A model generated the notes under the pieces. The model did no database searches, was not told where the DNA came from, and saw only the letters and a list, made by a program, of their open reading frames with translations. Made by a program: the position numbers and the translations under genes. Shown here piece by piece: positions 1-6,755 of a stretch of 37,439 bases of DNA. Location: positions 1-37,439 of the IMG/VR virus record IMGVR_UViG_3300037488_000208. The stretch is one strand, 5' to 3'. The DNA comes from a virus. Positions within the stretch are counted from its first letter, which is position 1. Each line of letters begins with the position of its first letter.

Positions 1-215
1 AGCGCTTTGATAATTGGTTTTAATGCAGCCCCGCGAGAGCATCCTAAATCAATAATGTCCGTGCCTTTTTGCGCAAATCGCAAAGCAAGTTCAGTAGTTG
101 TTCTACGCATACCCTCATAATCAGGAATAGAACGTGACAACATATCGTCAAACACTTCTGTAACCGCTTCGTTGAACTCCCATTTGTTGCCAGCCACAAC
201 TTCATCTTTAGGCAT
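1..215 (-). CDS. cmoA: CmoA-like carboxy-SAM synthase, N-terminal part (continues at 37439)
   Basis: This is the first 71 codons plus two bases of a gene whose remainder lies at the other end of the window (36995-37439). The ATG at 215 overlaps the end of the upstream ligase gene by 8 bases. The N-terminus (WEFNEAVTEVFDDMLSRS) matches E. coli CmoA (WTFDERVAEVFPDMIQRS) closely. SAM motif I is seen as DLGCSRGAA near residues 57-65. CmoA makes carboxy-SAM from SAM and prephenate in the cytosol. Joining base 1 to 37439 keeps the frame (codon 72 CTT), giving 219 residues. At the joint about 12 residues, covering the second strand and acidic ribose-binding residue of the Rossmann fold, are absent relative to CmoA. 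They may be lost from the contig or really deleted. Family call is sure; activity is inferred. Confidence 0.85.
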   Translation of the reverse strand, partial: MPKDEVVAGNKWEFNEAVTEVFDDMLSRSIPDYEGMRRTTTELALRFAQKGTDIIDLGCSRGAALKPIIKA

Positions 216-1041
216 TTTGTATCTCCCTTGCTATTGAATTGTAAATACCAACTACAGATAACGCGCCTGTAGTGTTGATTGGGTGGTCAATAAGTTGCGA
301 GAATAAATCAGAAATACCACTATCGCCTAGTTGCAAGTTTGAGTGCTTTTTGATTTTGAATCTATTCATCTCAGGAAACGCGTCACGTAAAGGTTGTTTC
401 TGTGTAGGCTTGTTACAACTTTGCCAAGAATGACCTTTCAAAATCTCTCTAAATCTTGCGTCACGAAACGGTGACAGTTCTTCCATTAAACGTTCACCCA
501 TAGCAACGTTCCAAGCCAAGCGTTGCCCGTAGGTTGGTTTTGCAAACTTTTCTTCTCGTAACTCTTCAAGCCAAGTCGGGTCATTACCATCTTCACCGGC
601 GCCACGAATAGAACAGTTACGGTCATCTCCAAATAATCCGCCAGCAGTCAGCCCTGTAGCAACTGCGCGTAATCCGTTCTCGTGCGCTGTTTTGATTGCG
701 TAATAACACGGCCAAAACGCTTCAAGTTCAGCCTTCTTTTTCAAATACAAATTACCAATCATATATTTCAAGTCAGCAACCAATACATCTAAATCAGTTG
801 GAAGAAACACAGGCAAGAAGTCTGCGCCAATTTTTTTAGCGGTATCTTGCGCTGAACGAAAATCTGTACTTGGTTTTCCGTCTAAACAAAATGAAGTAAT
901 TGTTGGTGTGATTCCGTTTTCCAAAAACGCGCAAAGGATTGCGTTACTATCAACACCAGCCGATAAGAACACGGTTACTTTCTTTGGCGTTTGACATAAT
1001 TCCAACATTAATTCACGAATAGCAGGAGCGGTCGCGTGCAT
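208..1041 (-). CDS. Asparagine-synthetase-like PP-loop ligase without glutaminase domain
   Basis: The 277-residue protein resembles only the synthetase half of AsnB. It has the PP-loop SAGVDS (residues 27-32) for ATP pyrophosphate, an AGGLFGDD segment near 133-140 like the AsnB DELFGG region, and PFRDARF near 191-197. Near 218-242 there is PLRDAF followed by a basic segment and GDSG, like the AsnB C-terminal R-x-K-x-x-F-S-D-G region. AsnB adenylates a carboxylate and replaces AMP with ammonia. There is no N-terminal Cys glutaminase domain, so free ammonia or another amine would be used. It starts at 1041 by a TAATG junction with the ParB-like gene and overlaps the CmoA-like gene by 8 bases, implying coupled translation. 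I infer that it activates a carboxyl group, perhaps on modified DNA. A PAPS-reductase-type or tRNA thiolase role fits the C-terminal motifs less well. Confidence 0.75.
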   Translation of the reverse strand: MHATAPAIRELMLELCQTPKKVTVFLSAGVDSNAILCAFLENGITPTITSFCLDGKPSTDFRSAQDTAKKIGADFLPVFLPTDLDVLVADLKYMIGNLYLKKKAELEAFWPCYYAIKTAHENGLRAVATGLTAGGLFGDDRNCSIRGAGEDGNDPTWLEELREEKFAKPTYGQRLAWNVAMGERLMEELSPFRDARFREILKGHSWQSCNKPTQKQPLRDAFPEMNRFKIKKHSNLQLGDSGISDLFSQLIDHPINTTGALSVVGIYNSIAREIQNA

Positions 1042-1529
1042 TATCTTGGCTTACCGTTCCATTCATAAGAACACTTAGGGCAACAATAATCTGTTAATGT
1101 TTCCGTGCTTATCTCTTTGAAATCATCTGGCGCTTGTTCTTCCTCTGGTTGCTGTTCTAAAGGATTGAAACCAAAAGTTTGAATATCAAACAAGCCTGAT
1201 AAATCCATTAATTGTTCAGCCAAAATAGTCGTATCCCACTCAGCCAATTCTGCGGCGCGGTTATCTACTAATGCAAAAGCCTTCACTTGGTCATGAGTCC
1301 AAGAAGCAGGTACGTACGTCACTTCTATTGATTCCCAACCAATACTCCTTGCGGCTTCTAGTGTTCCATTACCCGCAACAACTAATCCGCTTTCTGTAAC
1401 TACTATGGGTTTGCGTTGCCCAAAATCTTTTAGTGAATTAGCAATAACTTCTAAATTGCGAGCGCTATGTCTGCGCGCATTATTTGGGTCAAGTGTCAAA
1501 TCTTTTACTAATACTTTTTTGATTTCCAA
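1041..1529 (-). CDS. ParB/sulfiredoxin-fold protein with C-terminal zinc ribbon
   Basis: A TTG at 1529 is preferred over the TTG at 1544 because AAGGA lies six bases upstream of it. The 162-residue product starts with a ParB/Srx nuclease-like domain: DLTLDPNNARRHS, then SLKDFGQRKPIVV and VVAGNGTLEAARSIGW, the classic phosphate-binding stretch. After an acidic linker (EQQPEEEQAP) it ends in a CPKC pair, preceded by another Cys. Phage proteins of this type commonly sit beside DNA methyltransferases and base-modification genes. This one heads the modification operon and is coupled to the AsnB-like gene. It could guide the modification enzymes to DNA or act as a kinase/nuclease. The exact role is unknown. 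Confidence 0.8.
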   Translation of the reverse strand: MEIKKVLVKDLTLDPNNARRHSARNLEVIANSLKDFGQRKPIVVTESGLVVAGNGTLEAARSIGWESIEVTYVPASWTHDQVKAFALVDNRAAELAEWDTTILAEQLMDLSGLFDIQTFGFNPLEQQPEEEQAPDDFKEISTETLTDYCCPKCSYEWNGKPR

Positions 1530-1553
1530 TTTATTTCCTTCCAATTATTAAGG

Positions 1554-1588
1554 GAGAGGTGCGCTATTGAACGGATAACGCACCTCTC
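1554..1588 (-). terminator. Hairpin between replication and modification operons
   Basis: GAGAGGTGCG (1554-1563) pairs perfectly with CGCACCTCTC (1579-1588). One mismatch and three more pairs extend it inward, leaving a 7-base loop. It lies just after the HTH gene stop and before the ParB-like gene, so leftward transcription of the replication region probably ends or pauses here. The run after the stem on the minus strand (CCCTTAATAATT) is only weakly U-rich. Confidence 0.6.
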
Positions 1589-1602
1589 ATTAACTCACTC
1601 TG

Positions 1603-1791
1603 TTAAAGGGATGAAACAGAGCGAGAAACTTTCAGGGCTTCGACCTGTGCGCGGTCGAATGTAGAACGGCGTTTGTATTTACCAATAGGTGTTAGTAGTT
1701 TGCGAAATACAATTTGGCGTAAGTTTGTTTTTGATATGCCAAGAATTTCGCAAACCGTAAGAGAATCTATTATATCTTCTTGTGAATTCAT
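1603..1791 (-). CDS. Small HTH (excisionase-like) DNA-binding protein
   Basis: The 62-residue protein contains a winged-helix/MerR-like fold: a DSLTVCEILGISKTNLRQ helix-turn-helix near residues 9-26, then KYKRRSTFDRAQVEAL typical of excisionase/HTH_17 proteins. A good RBS (AAGGAAAAC) precedes the ATG at 1791, and the gene starts 10 bases after the SSB gene ends. With no integrase visible, a transcription regulator is likelier than an excisionase. As the last gene before the 1554-1588 hairpin it could control the switch to the late operon. Confidence 0.7.
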   Translation of the reverse strand: MNSQEDIIDSLTVCEILGISKTNLRQIVFRKLLTPIGKYKRRSTFDRAQVEALKVSRSVSSL

Positions 1792-1800
1792 AAGTTTTCC

Positions 1801-2202
1801 TTATCCCCAAATATCATCTACTGGGTCTTCAATAATAATATTTGGATTAACAATAGGTAATTCTGCTACAACATTACGTGGTGTAATTCCGTAATTGTCC
1901 ACGTTAATTTGTAACGTTTTGCGCTCTTTACCTTCTTTGTCAATATAGTTATCTAGACTAAATCGTCCTGTAACAAATACGCGTGAACCTTTGCGCAATT
2001 CGTTTGCTGCGCCTGTTGCATCTTTACCCCAGACAAAACAACGAAACCATACAGTCTCGCCATCAATCCATTCGTTGTTCTTTTGAATACGCGGTGTGTT
2101 ACCAACAGAAAATGAAGTAACTGTTTTTCCGTTTGGTGTTAATCGTAATTCTGCATCTGCCCCAAGGTTTCCCTGAACAGTTACTATTGCCTCACCAGCC
2201 AT
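1801..2202 (-). CDS. ssb: Single-stranded DNA-binding protein
   Basis: The 133-residue OB-fold protein shows typical SSB segments: GNLGADAELRLTPNGKTVTSFSVG, WFRCFVWGKDATGAANELRKG, and VTGRFSLDNYIDKEGKERKT. It ends in an acidic tail (EDPVDDIWG), the usual docking site for partner proteins. The ATG at 2202 is chosen over the upstream 2271 start because AAGGAAAGAAGG sits just before it and SSBs begin close to this point. It coats single strands during phage replication and RecT recombination. It overlaps the HNH gene end by 11 bases. Confidence 0.93.
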   Translation of the reverse strand: MAGEAIVTVQGNLGADAELRLTPNGKTVTSFSVGNTPRIQKNNEWIDGETVWFRCFVWGKDATGAANELRKGSRVFVTGRFSLDNYIDKEGKERKTLQINVDNYGITPRNVVAELPIVNPNIIIEDPVDDIWG

Positions 2203-2542
2203 AGCCTTCTTTCCTTTCCAAGTAGTTATATGTTCCTTCTTTGGTGAGTGTAACAGTAGAACCGTTAGCAAGTGTTAGTGGATATTCACTTGGAATAGCG
2301 TGTGTCGGAACAATATGTCCGGTGGATTCTGATAACGCTATATTAAAATGTATTGCGTTTGTATTACCGTTATGACAACCGTGATGTACTGCTATCAAAT
2401 TATCAATAGTGTCTTTGCCGCCACGCGATTTTAGTTTTCTATGATGTAATGCAAACGTTTCTGATAAGCCATTACCGCAAAATTCGCAGTAGCCTTCTGC
2501 TCGTGCAAGAACCAATTCGCGTAACTCTTTTGTCAGCGACAT
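2192..2542 (-). CDS. HNH endonuclease
   Basis: A 116-residue HNH nuclease: CEFCG (zinc-binding pair) near residues 19-23, HHRKLKSRGG (first catalytic His) near 33-42, DNLIAVHHGCHN with the Asn and the second Cys/His set near 47-58. Length and motifs match small phage HNH proteins, which often act in DNA packaging or recombination. Here it lies between RusA and SSB, so a recombination or junction-trimming role is possible. It is not inserted in another gene, so it is not a clear homing enzyme. Confidence 0.85.
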   Translation of the reverse strand: MSLTKELRELVLARAEGYCEFCGNGLSETFALHHRKLKSRGGKDTIDNLIAVHHGCHNGNTNAIHFNIALSESTGHIVPTHAIPSEYPLTLANGSTVTLTKEGTYNYLERKEGYGW

Positions 2543-2571
2543 TTGAAACCTCCATAAATTATGCAGACGGT

Positions 2572-3051
2572 TTAATTGGTATTGACGTCAATTATTCTTT
2601 CAGCGTCAGCAAGGATTGAGTTTAGTTTTTCTTTGTCAGTTATACGAATCCAAACGCCTTGATTTTCGCCATATGTTTTTGTAGCAGTAACTTTAGTTAC
2701 CTGACAATCATCTAAATATGCTACATCTGTTAATCCGTCAAGCACGGCACGAATCAACTTATCTAAATCAGGACGCACGAAAGGTTCTGTTCTCTTAACA
2801 CTTTTAGGTTTCAGCATTACAAAAGTTAGTGTTATTTCAACTGAACCTTCCGCTTTACTAATACCAGTTGCACGGGCGCTGTTAGCAATATCGGCTCGCC
2901 ATAACGCTAAGTCTTGGGCTCTGACGTGGATTGCATGACCATTAATAAATTTTAATGAACCTTGCGGAACAGGTTTACCTGCTACAAAAAAGTGCGCGCT
3001 AATACCATTTATGTCGTTGCCAGTATTTCCACGCGTTGCACGGTTTATCAT
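2572..3051 (-). CDS. rusA: RusA-family Holliday junction resolvase
   Basis: RusA signature: the N-terminal VAGKPVPQGSLK stretch and the catalytic RPDLDKLIRAVLDGL followed by AYLDDCQV, whose Asp residues bind magnesium in this family. It resolves four-way DNA junctions in replication or recombination. The start is uncertain: the frame is open to a TTG at 3084, and the ATG at 3051 is taken. Neither has a clear RBS, and both lie inside the preceding transglycosylase-like gene (which ends at 2999). Translational coupling is likely. Confidence 0.88.
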   Translation of the reverse strand: MINRATRGNTGNDINGISAHFFVAGKPVPQGSLKFINGHAIHVRAQDLALWRADIANSARATGISKAEGSVEITLTFVMLKPKSVKRTEPFVRPDLDKLIRAVLDGLTDVAYLDDCQVTKVTATKTYGENQGVWIRITDKEKLNSILADAERIIDVNTN

Positions 3052-3394
3052 AACGGTGCTTAATGTATCGTAACCCTTTGTCAATTTGCGGTTTTGGATG
3101 CTTTGCTTTTTCTTTCAACATTTGAGCAATTCCATAAGCGCTGCTCGTCGGGTTATCTGCTTTGTAATTCCAGCCTGATTCTTTGCCCCATAATTGCGAT
3201 AGACATTTGAACTCAATCACGTTCCAACCATAATCTTTTATCTTTATTGCCGCGTATTGCTTTGGTTCTTGTAACGCTAACACGTGCAACCTTTTAGTTT
3301 CAGTCAGCAAGGGTGCTTGCGCTTGCGCAGGACTTACAACTACTAATAGCAACACGGCTATTAGTAATCCGTTTATTTTATTTTTGTTTACCAT
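2999..3394 (-). CDS. Secreted lysozyme/transglycosylase-like protein
   Basis: The ATG at 3394 has AAGGAG eight bases upstream, so it is preferred to the GTG at 3403. The 131-residue protein starts with a basic N-region and a hydrophobic core (LLIAVLLLVVV), then a likely signal-peptidase site after AQA. The mature part carries the lysozyme-fold pattern LWGKESGWN (putative catalytic Glu), SSAYGIAQM, and a C-terminal RHKWY. This is like the small transglycosylase domain of actinobacterial wall enzymes. It would cut peptidoglycan outside the membrane. Its place in the replication region, far from the lysis cassette, is odd. Confidence 0.75.
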   Translation of the reverse strand: MVNKNKINGLLIAVLLLVVVSPAQAQAPLLTETKRLHVLALQEPKQYAAIKIKDYGWNVIEFKCLSQLWGKESGWNYKADNPTSSAYGIAQMLKEKAKHPKPQIDKGLRYIKHRYDKPCNAWKYWQRHKWY

Positions 3395-3406
3395 TTTCGA
3401 CACTCC

Positions 3407-3703
3407 TTACAGAGTTCGGGTTCTGCTCGCATTTTCTATGTCGTAATTTTCCGCTACCTTGTATTTACTGCGGCTTGCGAGTCTCTTATTACGTTCTTCT
3501 GGACTGTTTGATGTAGCAACAATGTGCGCTCTTTCAGGGTCGCACGTAGGACAAAACGTAAAAGAATTATACACCTGTTCTATTTGTTTAGTAGTGCCAT
3601 CACGTAAAGTTTTTAGCACTATCTCAACTTGTGTTACAGGTATCCAACCTGCGTCGCAAGGGTCTGTATGGTCGCAAGGGCAAAACTCTTTTTTACAATT
3701 CAT
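3407..3703 (-). CDS. Hypothetical protein with Cys clusters
   Basis: A 98-residue protein of unknown function with an RBS (GGGAGTTGTAATG). It has a Cys-rich N-terminus (CPCDHTDPCDAGW) and a CPTC pair near residues 52-55, so it probably binds zinc. The C-terminal half is basic (ERNKRLASRSKYK). It lies between a 51-aa gene (1-base junction at 3703) and the transglycosylase-like gene. I do not recognise a function. Confidence 0.7.
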   Translation of the reverse strand: MNCKKEFCPCDHTDPCDAGWIPVTQVEIVLKTLRDGTTKQIEQVYNSFTFCPTCDPERAHIVATSNSPEERNKRLASRSKYKVAENYDIENASRTRTL

Positions 3704-3858
3704 TACAACTCCCTTCGTATCTCGTTCATAGCGTTATCTATTGCGGTTTCATATCCTTCTTTCCAAGCAAAAGACAAGTCGTTCATAGGTTCATCTTTCC
3801 AGCGAATCCTTTCAAGATAACCCAATAGCCTTTGGATTAAATCGTAATTGTCGCTCAT
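3703..3858 (-). CDS. Hypothetical small protein
   Basis: The ATG at 3858 is chosen because AGGAG lies upstream and it gives an ATGA overlap with the preceding gene. The 51-residue product (starts MSDNYDLIQRLLGYLERIRW) is predicted helical, charged and soluble. No known motif was seen. It is coupled at both ends to neighbours in the early operon. Confidence 0.65.
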   Translation of the reverse strand: MSDNYDLIQRLLGYLERIRWKDEPMNDLSFAWKEGYETAIDNAMNEIRREL

Positions 3859-4118
3859 TTTTTTTCTCCTAACGCCACATCTGCGCAAATGCTTTGAACT
3901 GTTAAGGCTATGTTTTCAATTCCTGATTTCATTAATGCTTTGCGGTTATCTGTTAATTGCAGGGCGCATATTTCGTCGTAAATCTGTAAGCGAATTTGCG
4001 CTTCTAACACTTTAATCATTCTCTTAGGTGTATCCATATCACGACCTTCGGCAGTCTTTAATATCAAACGACCGTCCACGATTGCCCAATGGTTATCTTC
4101 TTTGCAAAATAGTTTCAT
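3855..4118 (-). CDS. Hypothetical protein
   Basis: An 87-residue protein (starts MKLFCKEDNHWAIVDGRLI) joined to the replication initiator gene by a TAATG junction and to the next gene by ATGA. The first 25 residues look like a short beta unit and the rest is helical (KRMIKVLEAQIRLQIYDEIC). No family is recognised. Its position directly after the initiator suggests a replication-related accessory role. Confidence 0.65.
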   Translation of the reverse strand: MKLFCKEDNHWAIVDGRLILKTAEGRDMDTPKRMIKVLEAQIRLQIYDEICALQLTDNRKALMKSGIENIALTVQSICADVALGEKK

Positions 4119-5092
4119 TACCTTTCCGCTTTCTCTTTGTATAGGTTTTGTGCTATGCGAAATGCATAACTCACTAAATCGTTTAAGTCTTTAGTTGCCG
4201 CTTCGTCAATCGCTAATAAGGCAATCCGACCAAACCGTTTTGTCATTTGACCTATTCGCGCTATGTCGCTTGACGATAGTTCGCGCGATTGAAGTTCTGA
4301 TACGTACCACACTGTAAGGGCGATACACCCGCCATTATCGTTAGCGTTATGTAATACATCCCATTCGTCTTCGATTAGGCGCGAGAGGTTCCAAGCGTTG
4401 ATTCCGTTTTTCCGCGCTTCCTCTAGGCGTAAAGAAACCCGCTCAACGGCTTTTGCGGCGCTTTTAACTCTAGGGCTAGGTGTAAGGTAGGGAACAGGGG
4501 TAAAAGTCTCGGCAATCGGCTTTTGAAGGCTCGTAATGGCAAGACCGCTAGAATCGGCTTTGGCGCTTTTTTCTTCCCCTATAAACAGGATTTCAGAATC
4601 ATTATCGGTTTTAACGATTTCTAAATTTGTACTCGTGGATGTAGTTACTTCTGTGTTCTGTATTCTGTCTTCTGTATTCTGTATTCTGTATTCTGGTCGT
4701 GTTATTAACGCGTTATTCCAATAATCATCAACTGGTTCAGCGTTGTTATCTGATACTGCGTGTTTCTCTCGATAACGCTTTTGCCTTTCTCTGAGACTTG
4801 CACGCTTCACCGCTACTTGTTCTTTACTTGTTTGATGAGTTAAATAATCGTGAATTTGCCAACCTTTTTCCTCACGTATCCACAAACCCATTTCTTCCAA
4901 TTCGTCTGTAGGTTTTTCGATTGCTTCATCATCCCGTAATCTCATATTGACCCATTGGTAAGATATAAAACCATCAGTTAAAAACTTTCCGCAATAACAG
5001 AGTGCGTGTATATGCAATCTGAACGCTAAATCGCTCAAACTAATAATCTTTGGGTGGTCTGGAAACGAGTCATCTATTTTTATCCAAGTCAT
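4118..5092 (-). CDS. Phage replication initiator / replisome organiser-like protein
   Basis: The 324-residue protein starts with WIKIDDSFPDHPKIISLSD, an N-terminal winged-helix pattern seen in phage replisome organisers (DnaD/lambda-O-like). A basic helix (KRASLRERQKRYREKH, about 98-113) follows. The middle is a low-complexity Thr/Ser/Asn linker with a doubled RIQNTE unit, and the C-terminal 100 residues are helical. No helicase or primase motif is present, so it probably loads host replication proteins. It overlaps the nuclease gene by ATGA (5089-5092). The linker DNA contains six tandem heptamers, reminiscent of an origin inside the lambda O gene. The family call is moderate. Confidence 0.65.
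   Translation of the reverse strand: MTWIKIDDSFPDHPKIISLSDLAFRLHIHALCYCGKFLTDGFISYQWVNMRLRDDEAIEKPTDELEEMGLWIREEKGWQIHDYLTHQTSKEQVAVKRASLRERQKRYREKHAVSDNNAEPVDDYWNNALITRPEYRIQNTEDRIQNTEVTTSTSTNLEIVKTDNDSEILFIGEEKSAKADSSGLAITSLQKPIAETFTPVPYLTPSPRVKSAAKAVERVSLRLEEARKNGINAWNLSRLIEDEWDVLHNANDNGGCIALTVWYVSELQSRELSSSDIARIGQMTKRFGRIALLAIDEAATKDLNDLVSYAFRIAQNLYKEKAER
4651..4692. repeat. Six tandem 7-bp repeats, possible iterons
   Basis: Six direct copies of CTGTNTT stand end to end; the fifth base reads g, a, c, a, a, a. They lie inside the replication initiator gene and encode two copies of a 7-residue unit (RIQNTE plus one). Regular repeats inside an initiator gene are how lambdoid phages carry their origin. 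Slippage in a disordered linker is the plain alternative. Confidence 0.6.
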
Positions 5093-5733
5093 CTGCCTCT
5101 GCCTTTACCTGCGCACTTGTCGCCATAGTAGGAACAATAAAGACTACAAAAGTTCGCATAGTTTTCTGGTTCTGGAATCTCCGTGCGACCTTTTACATCT
5201 TCTAACCAAGCGAGCGCTTCTAAAGCAATCGCTTCGTCATACGGTTCGGTATGAACTTTGATATCTCGTTCATCTCCGTCTCTAGGAATACCAACTAGAG
5301 ATACCGTCTTGACTGCTTCTCCGTTTTTGCTTAACAAGTAACCGTAAAGTTGTACTTGCCAGCGCTGTTGTGTTTTTGGAAAATCTTTTAGCCCCGCTTT
5401 CTTAGTAGTTTTCCAATCTACTACAGCGCCGATACTTGGAATGTACAAGTCGATGTGACCCATTAAATCCCCAAACGACACTTCGCGTTCTAGTTGATAT
5501 TCCTTATCCCAATCCATTTTGCTTATAGCGGTTTCAATAAGGGTATGAATAGCCGTACCCATTAACGCTGGAAGTTTGATAGTCGGATTTGTTTTTTCTT
5601 CTCCTTGTAGTGTAAACCAAACTTTTCTACGGCAACCGCCAATTGAAGATGGTCCTAACTTAACTTGCTGTGAACGTGGCTTGCTTTTTTCGTGCGCTGT
5701 AAGCGCCTTCATTAACAGTTCTTCTATTTCCAT
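5089..5733 (-). CDS. PD-(D/E)XK exonuclease, Cas4/RecB-like
   Basis: The 214-residue protein has a LGPSSIGGCRRKVWF N-terminus, GTAIHTLIE, then the nuclease core GHIDLYIP and VVDWKTTK (D and D-x-K), and later QVQLYGYLL. A first Cys near residue 34 and three C-terminal Cys (FCSLYCSYYGDKC) match the iron-sulfur cluster pattern of Cas4/AddB-type nucleases. It probably resects double-stranded DNA ends to feed RecT, as lambda Exo does for Bet. The RBS AAGGGATAAA precedes the ATG at 5733. It has only an ATGA overlap with the initiator gene. Confidence 0.88.
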   Translation of the reverse strand: MEIEELLMKALTAHEKSKPRSQQVKLGPSSIGGCRRKVWFTLQGEEKTNPTIKLPALMGTAIHTLIETAISKMDWDKEYQLEREVSFGDLMGHIDLYIPSIGAVVDWKTTKKAGLKDFPKTQQRWQVQLYGYLLSKNGEAVKTVSLVGIPRDGDERDIKVHTEPYDEAIALEALAWLEDVKGRTEIPEPENYANFCSLYCSYYGDKCAGKGRGR

Positions 5734-5755
5734 TTTTTATCCCTTTAGATAGTAG

Positions 5756-6094
5756 TTACATTTCTAATGAAGCGCGTACTGACGTACCTATGGAACGAGC
5801 GATATCAACTTGCGTTCTGATTCGCGTAGCGTTGGCCCTTGCCGCTTTCACAGTTGCCTCAGAAGAATTTAGCAAGCGATACAGGTGTGCGTTATCTCTT
5901 AACGCTATGTCTTGTACGTCTTGCACACGTAACTTCTCTGCGGCAAACGATAAACGTGAGGTTGCCATTCCTATTTCGTAATCAGTTTTTGCTTTGTGAT
6001 AAGCCATTTCTGATTGCTCTAAGAATGCATGCGATTCATCTACTTCCTTGCTTAGTGCCACTAATCGGTTTTCTATACCCTGAGGTGTGACCAT
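5756..6094 (-). CDS. Hypothetical coiled-coil protein
   Basis: The ATG at 6094 is chosen over 6130 because AGGAAGGG sits nine bases before it. The 112-residue protein is almost entirely helical (EVDESHAFLEQSEMAYHKAK and following), with heptad-like spacing, and no catalytic motif. It lies between the nuclease and RecT-side genes, so it may be a recombination accessory. The function is unknown. Confidence 0.7.
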   Translation of the reverse strand: MVTPQGIENRLVALSKEVDESHAFLEQSEMAYHKAKTDYEIGMATSRLSFAAEKLRVQDVQDIALRDNAHLYRLLNSSEATVKAARANATRIRTQVDIARSIGTSVRASLEM

Positions 6095-6194
6095 TAGGCT
6101 TTTCCCTTCCTGAGTTCCCGCATAAACCACAACGGTCTATGTCGTGTTCTTTCCATTGTGCGCAATACCAACATCTAAATTGTTGTTCTGGCAT
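6036..6194 (-). CDS. Small zinc-ribbon protein
   Basis: A 52-residue reading frame runs from the ATG at 6194 to a TGA at 6036, filling the gap between two clear genes. It starts MPEQQFRCWYCAQW and has a second pair, CGLC, near residues 22-25, giving CxxC-x(10)-CxxC, a compact zinc ribbon. It overlaps the upstream gene by 20 bases and the next by 59, more than usual here, and its RBS (CAGGTAG) is weak. The clean zinc pattern makes it plausible but not certain. Confidence 0.5.
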   Translation of the reverse strand: MPEQQFRCWYCAQWKEHDIDRCGLCGNSGREKPNGHTSGYRKPISGTKQGSR

Positions 6195-6429
6195 TTGCGG
6201 CTACCTGTGCTGTAATTACTAATGCCTCTGTATCGGTAAAACCGTTAAAAATTAAATTGTCGTGTAACTCTTTTAACTTATCTAACGGGATAGCAATAAT
6301 CGAATCGTCATTTACAAAGTTCGATTTTTTTAATGTTACCTTTGTAGAAGAAACGCGATTGTTAGAATCGCTTGTATAAATACGTTGTAGTAAAGATACC
6401 CACTCTTGCTCAGTTATTTCATTTGTCAT
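6175..6429 (-). CDS. Hypothetical protein
   Basis: An 84-residue protein (starts MTNEITEQEWVSLLQRIYTS) preceded by AAGGAGTGCATA and linked to the upstream gene by a TAATG junction. It looks like a small alpha/beta protein (SIIAIPLDKLKELHDNL, then ALVITAQVAANA). No family is recognised. Its position in the recombination block is the only clue to function. Confidence 0.65.
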   Translation of the reverse strand: MTNEITEQEWVSLLQRIYTSDSNNRVSSTKVTLKKSNFVNDDSIIAIPLDKLKELHDNLIFNGFTDTEALVITAQVAANARTTI

Positions 6430-6755
6430 TATGCACTCCTTAATTGTCGTAGTTCAAATACATCTACCCAATCTGGGTGACGTTCAATTAGCAAACGCGA
6501 GTAATACGGCGCATAGTTATTATTTATCTTGAAATCTGAATTAGGGTCTTCAGTTTTCATCTGGTAGTTCCAACGTAGAACTTCCATAAGCATCTTAATT
6601 CCTACACGCTTGCGACCACGCAAGATTAAATCTGCTGCCATATTTTCTAGCGCGAGCGCCACCTGCGGATTAAGTCTGTGAAACTCCTCAAACTTTTCAG
6701 CAGGTCGCGGTTCGCGTGATAAGAAATCAAACTCTAATAAAAAAGCGTTACTCAT
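6429..6755 (-). CDS. Conserved phage hypothetical protein
   Basis: The 108-residue protein has a helical centre (NPQVALALENMAADLILRGR) and a C-terminal pattern (YAPYYSRLLIERHPDW) that I recognise from hypothetical proteins of many tailed phages. The function is unknown. It is coupled to RecT by an overlap at 6755 and to the next gene at 6429, so it may act with the RecT/exonuclease pair. Confidence 0.7.
   Translation of the reverse strand: MSNAFLLEFDFLSREPRPAEKFEEFHRLNPQVALALENMAADLILRGRKRVGIKMLMEVLRWNYQMKTEDPNSDFKINNNYAPYYSRLLIERHPDWVDVFELRQLRSA

Noticed and set aside
208-1041. PAPS reductase, QueC or tRNA thiolase identity for the PP-loop protein
   Set aside because: The C-terminal P-L-R-D-A-F ... 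G-D-S-G order matches AsnB, and no thiolase CxxC or QueC zinc motif is present.
1603-1791. Excisionase and thus a temperate lifestyle
   Set aside because: No integrase, attachment site or CI-type repressor was found; the HTH protein alone is not evidence.
4651-4692. CRISPR-like repeat
   Set aside because: The units are 7 bases without spacers, so they are tandem repeats, not a CRISPR array.
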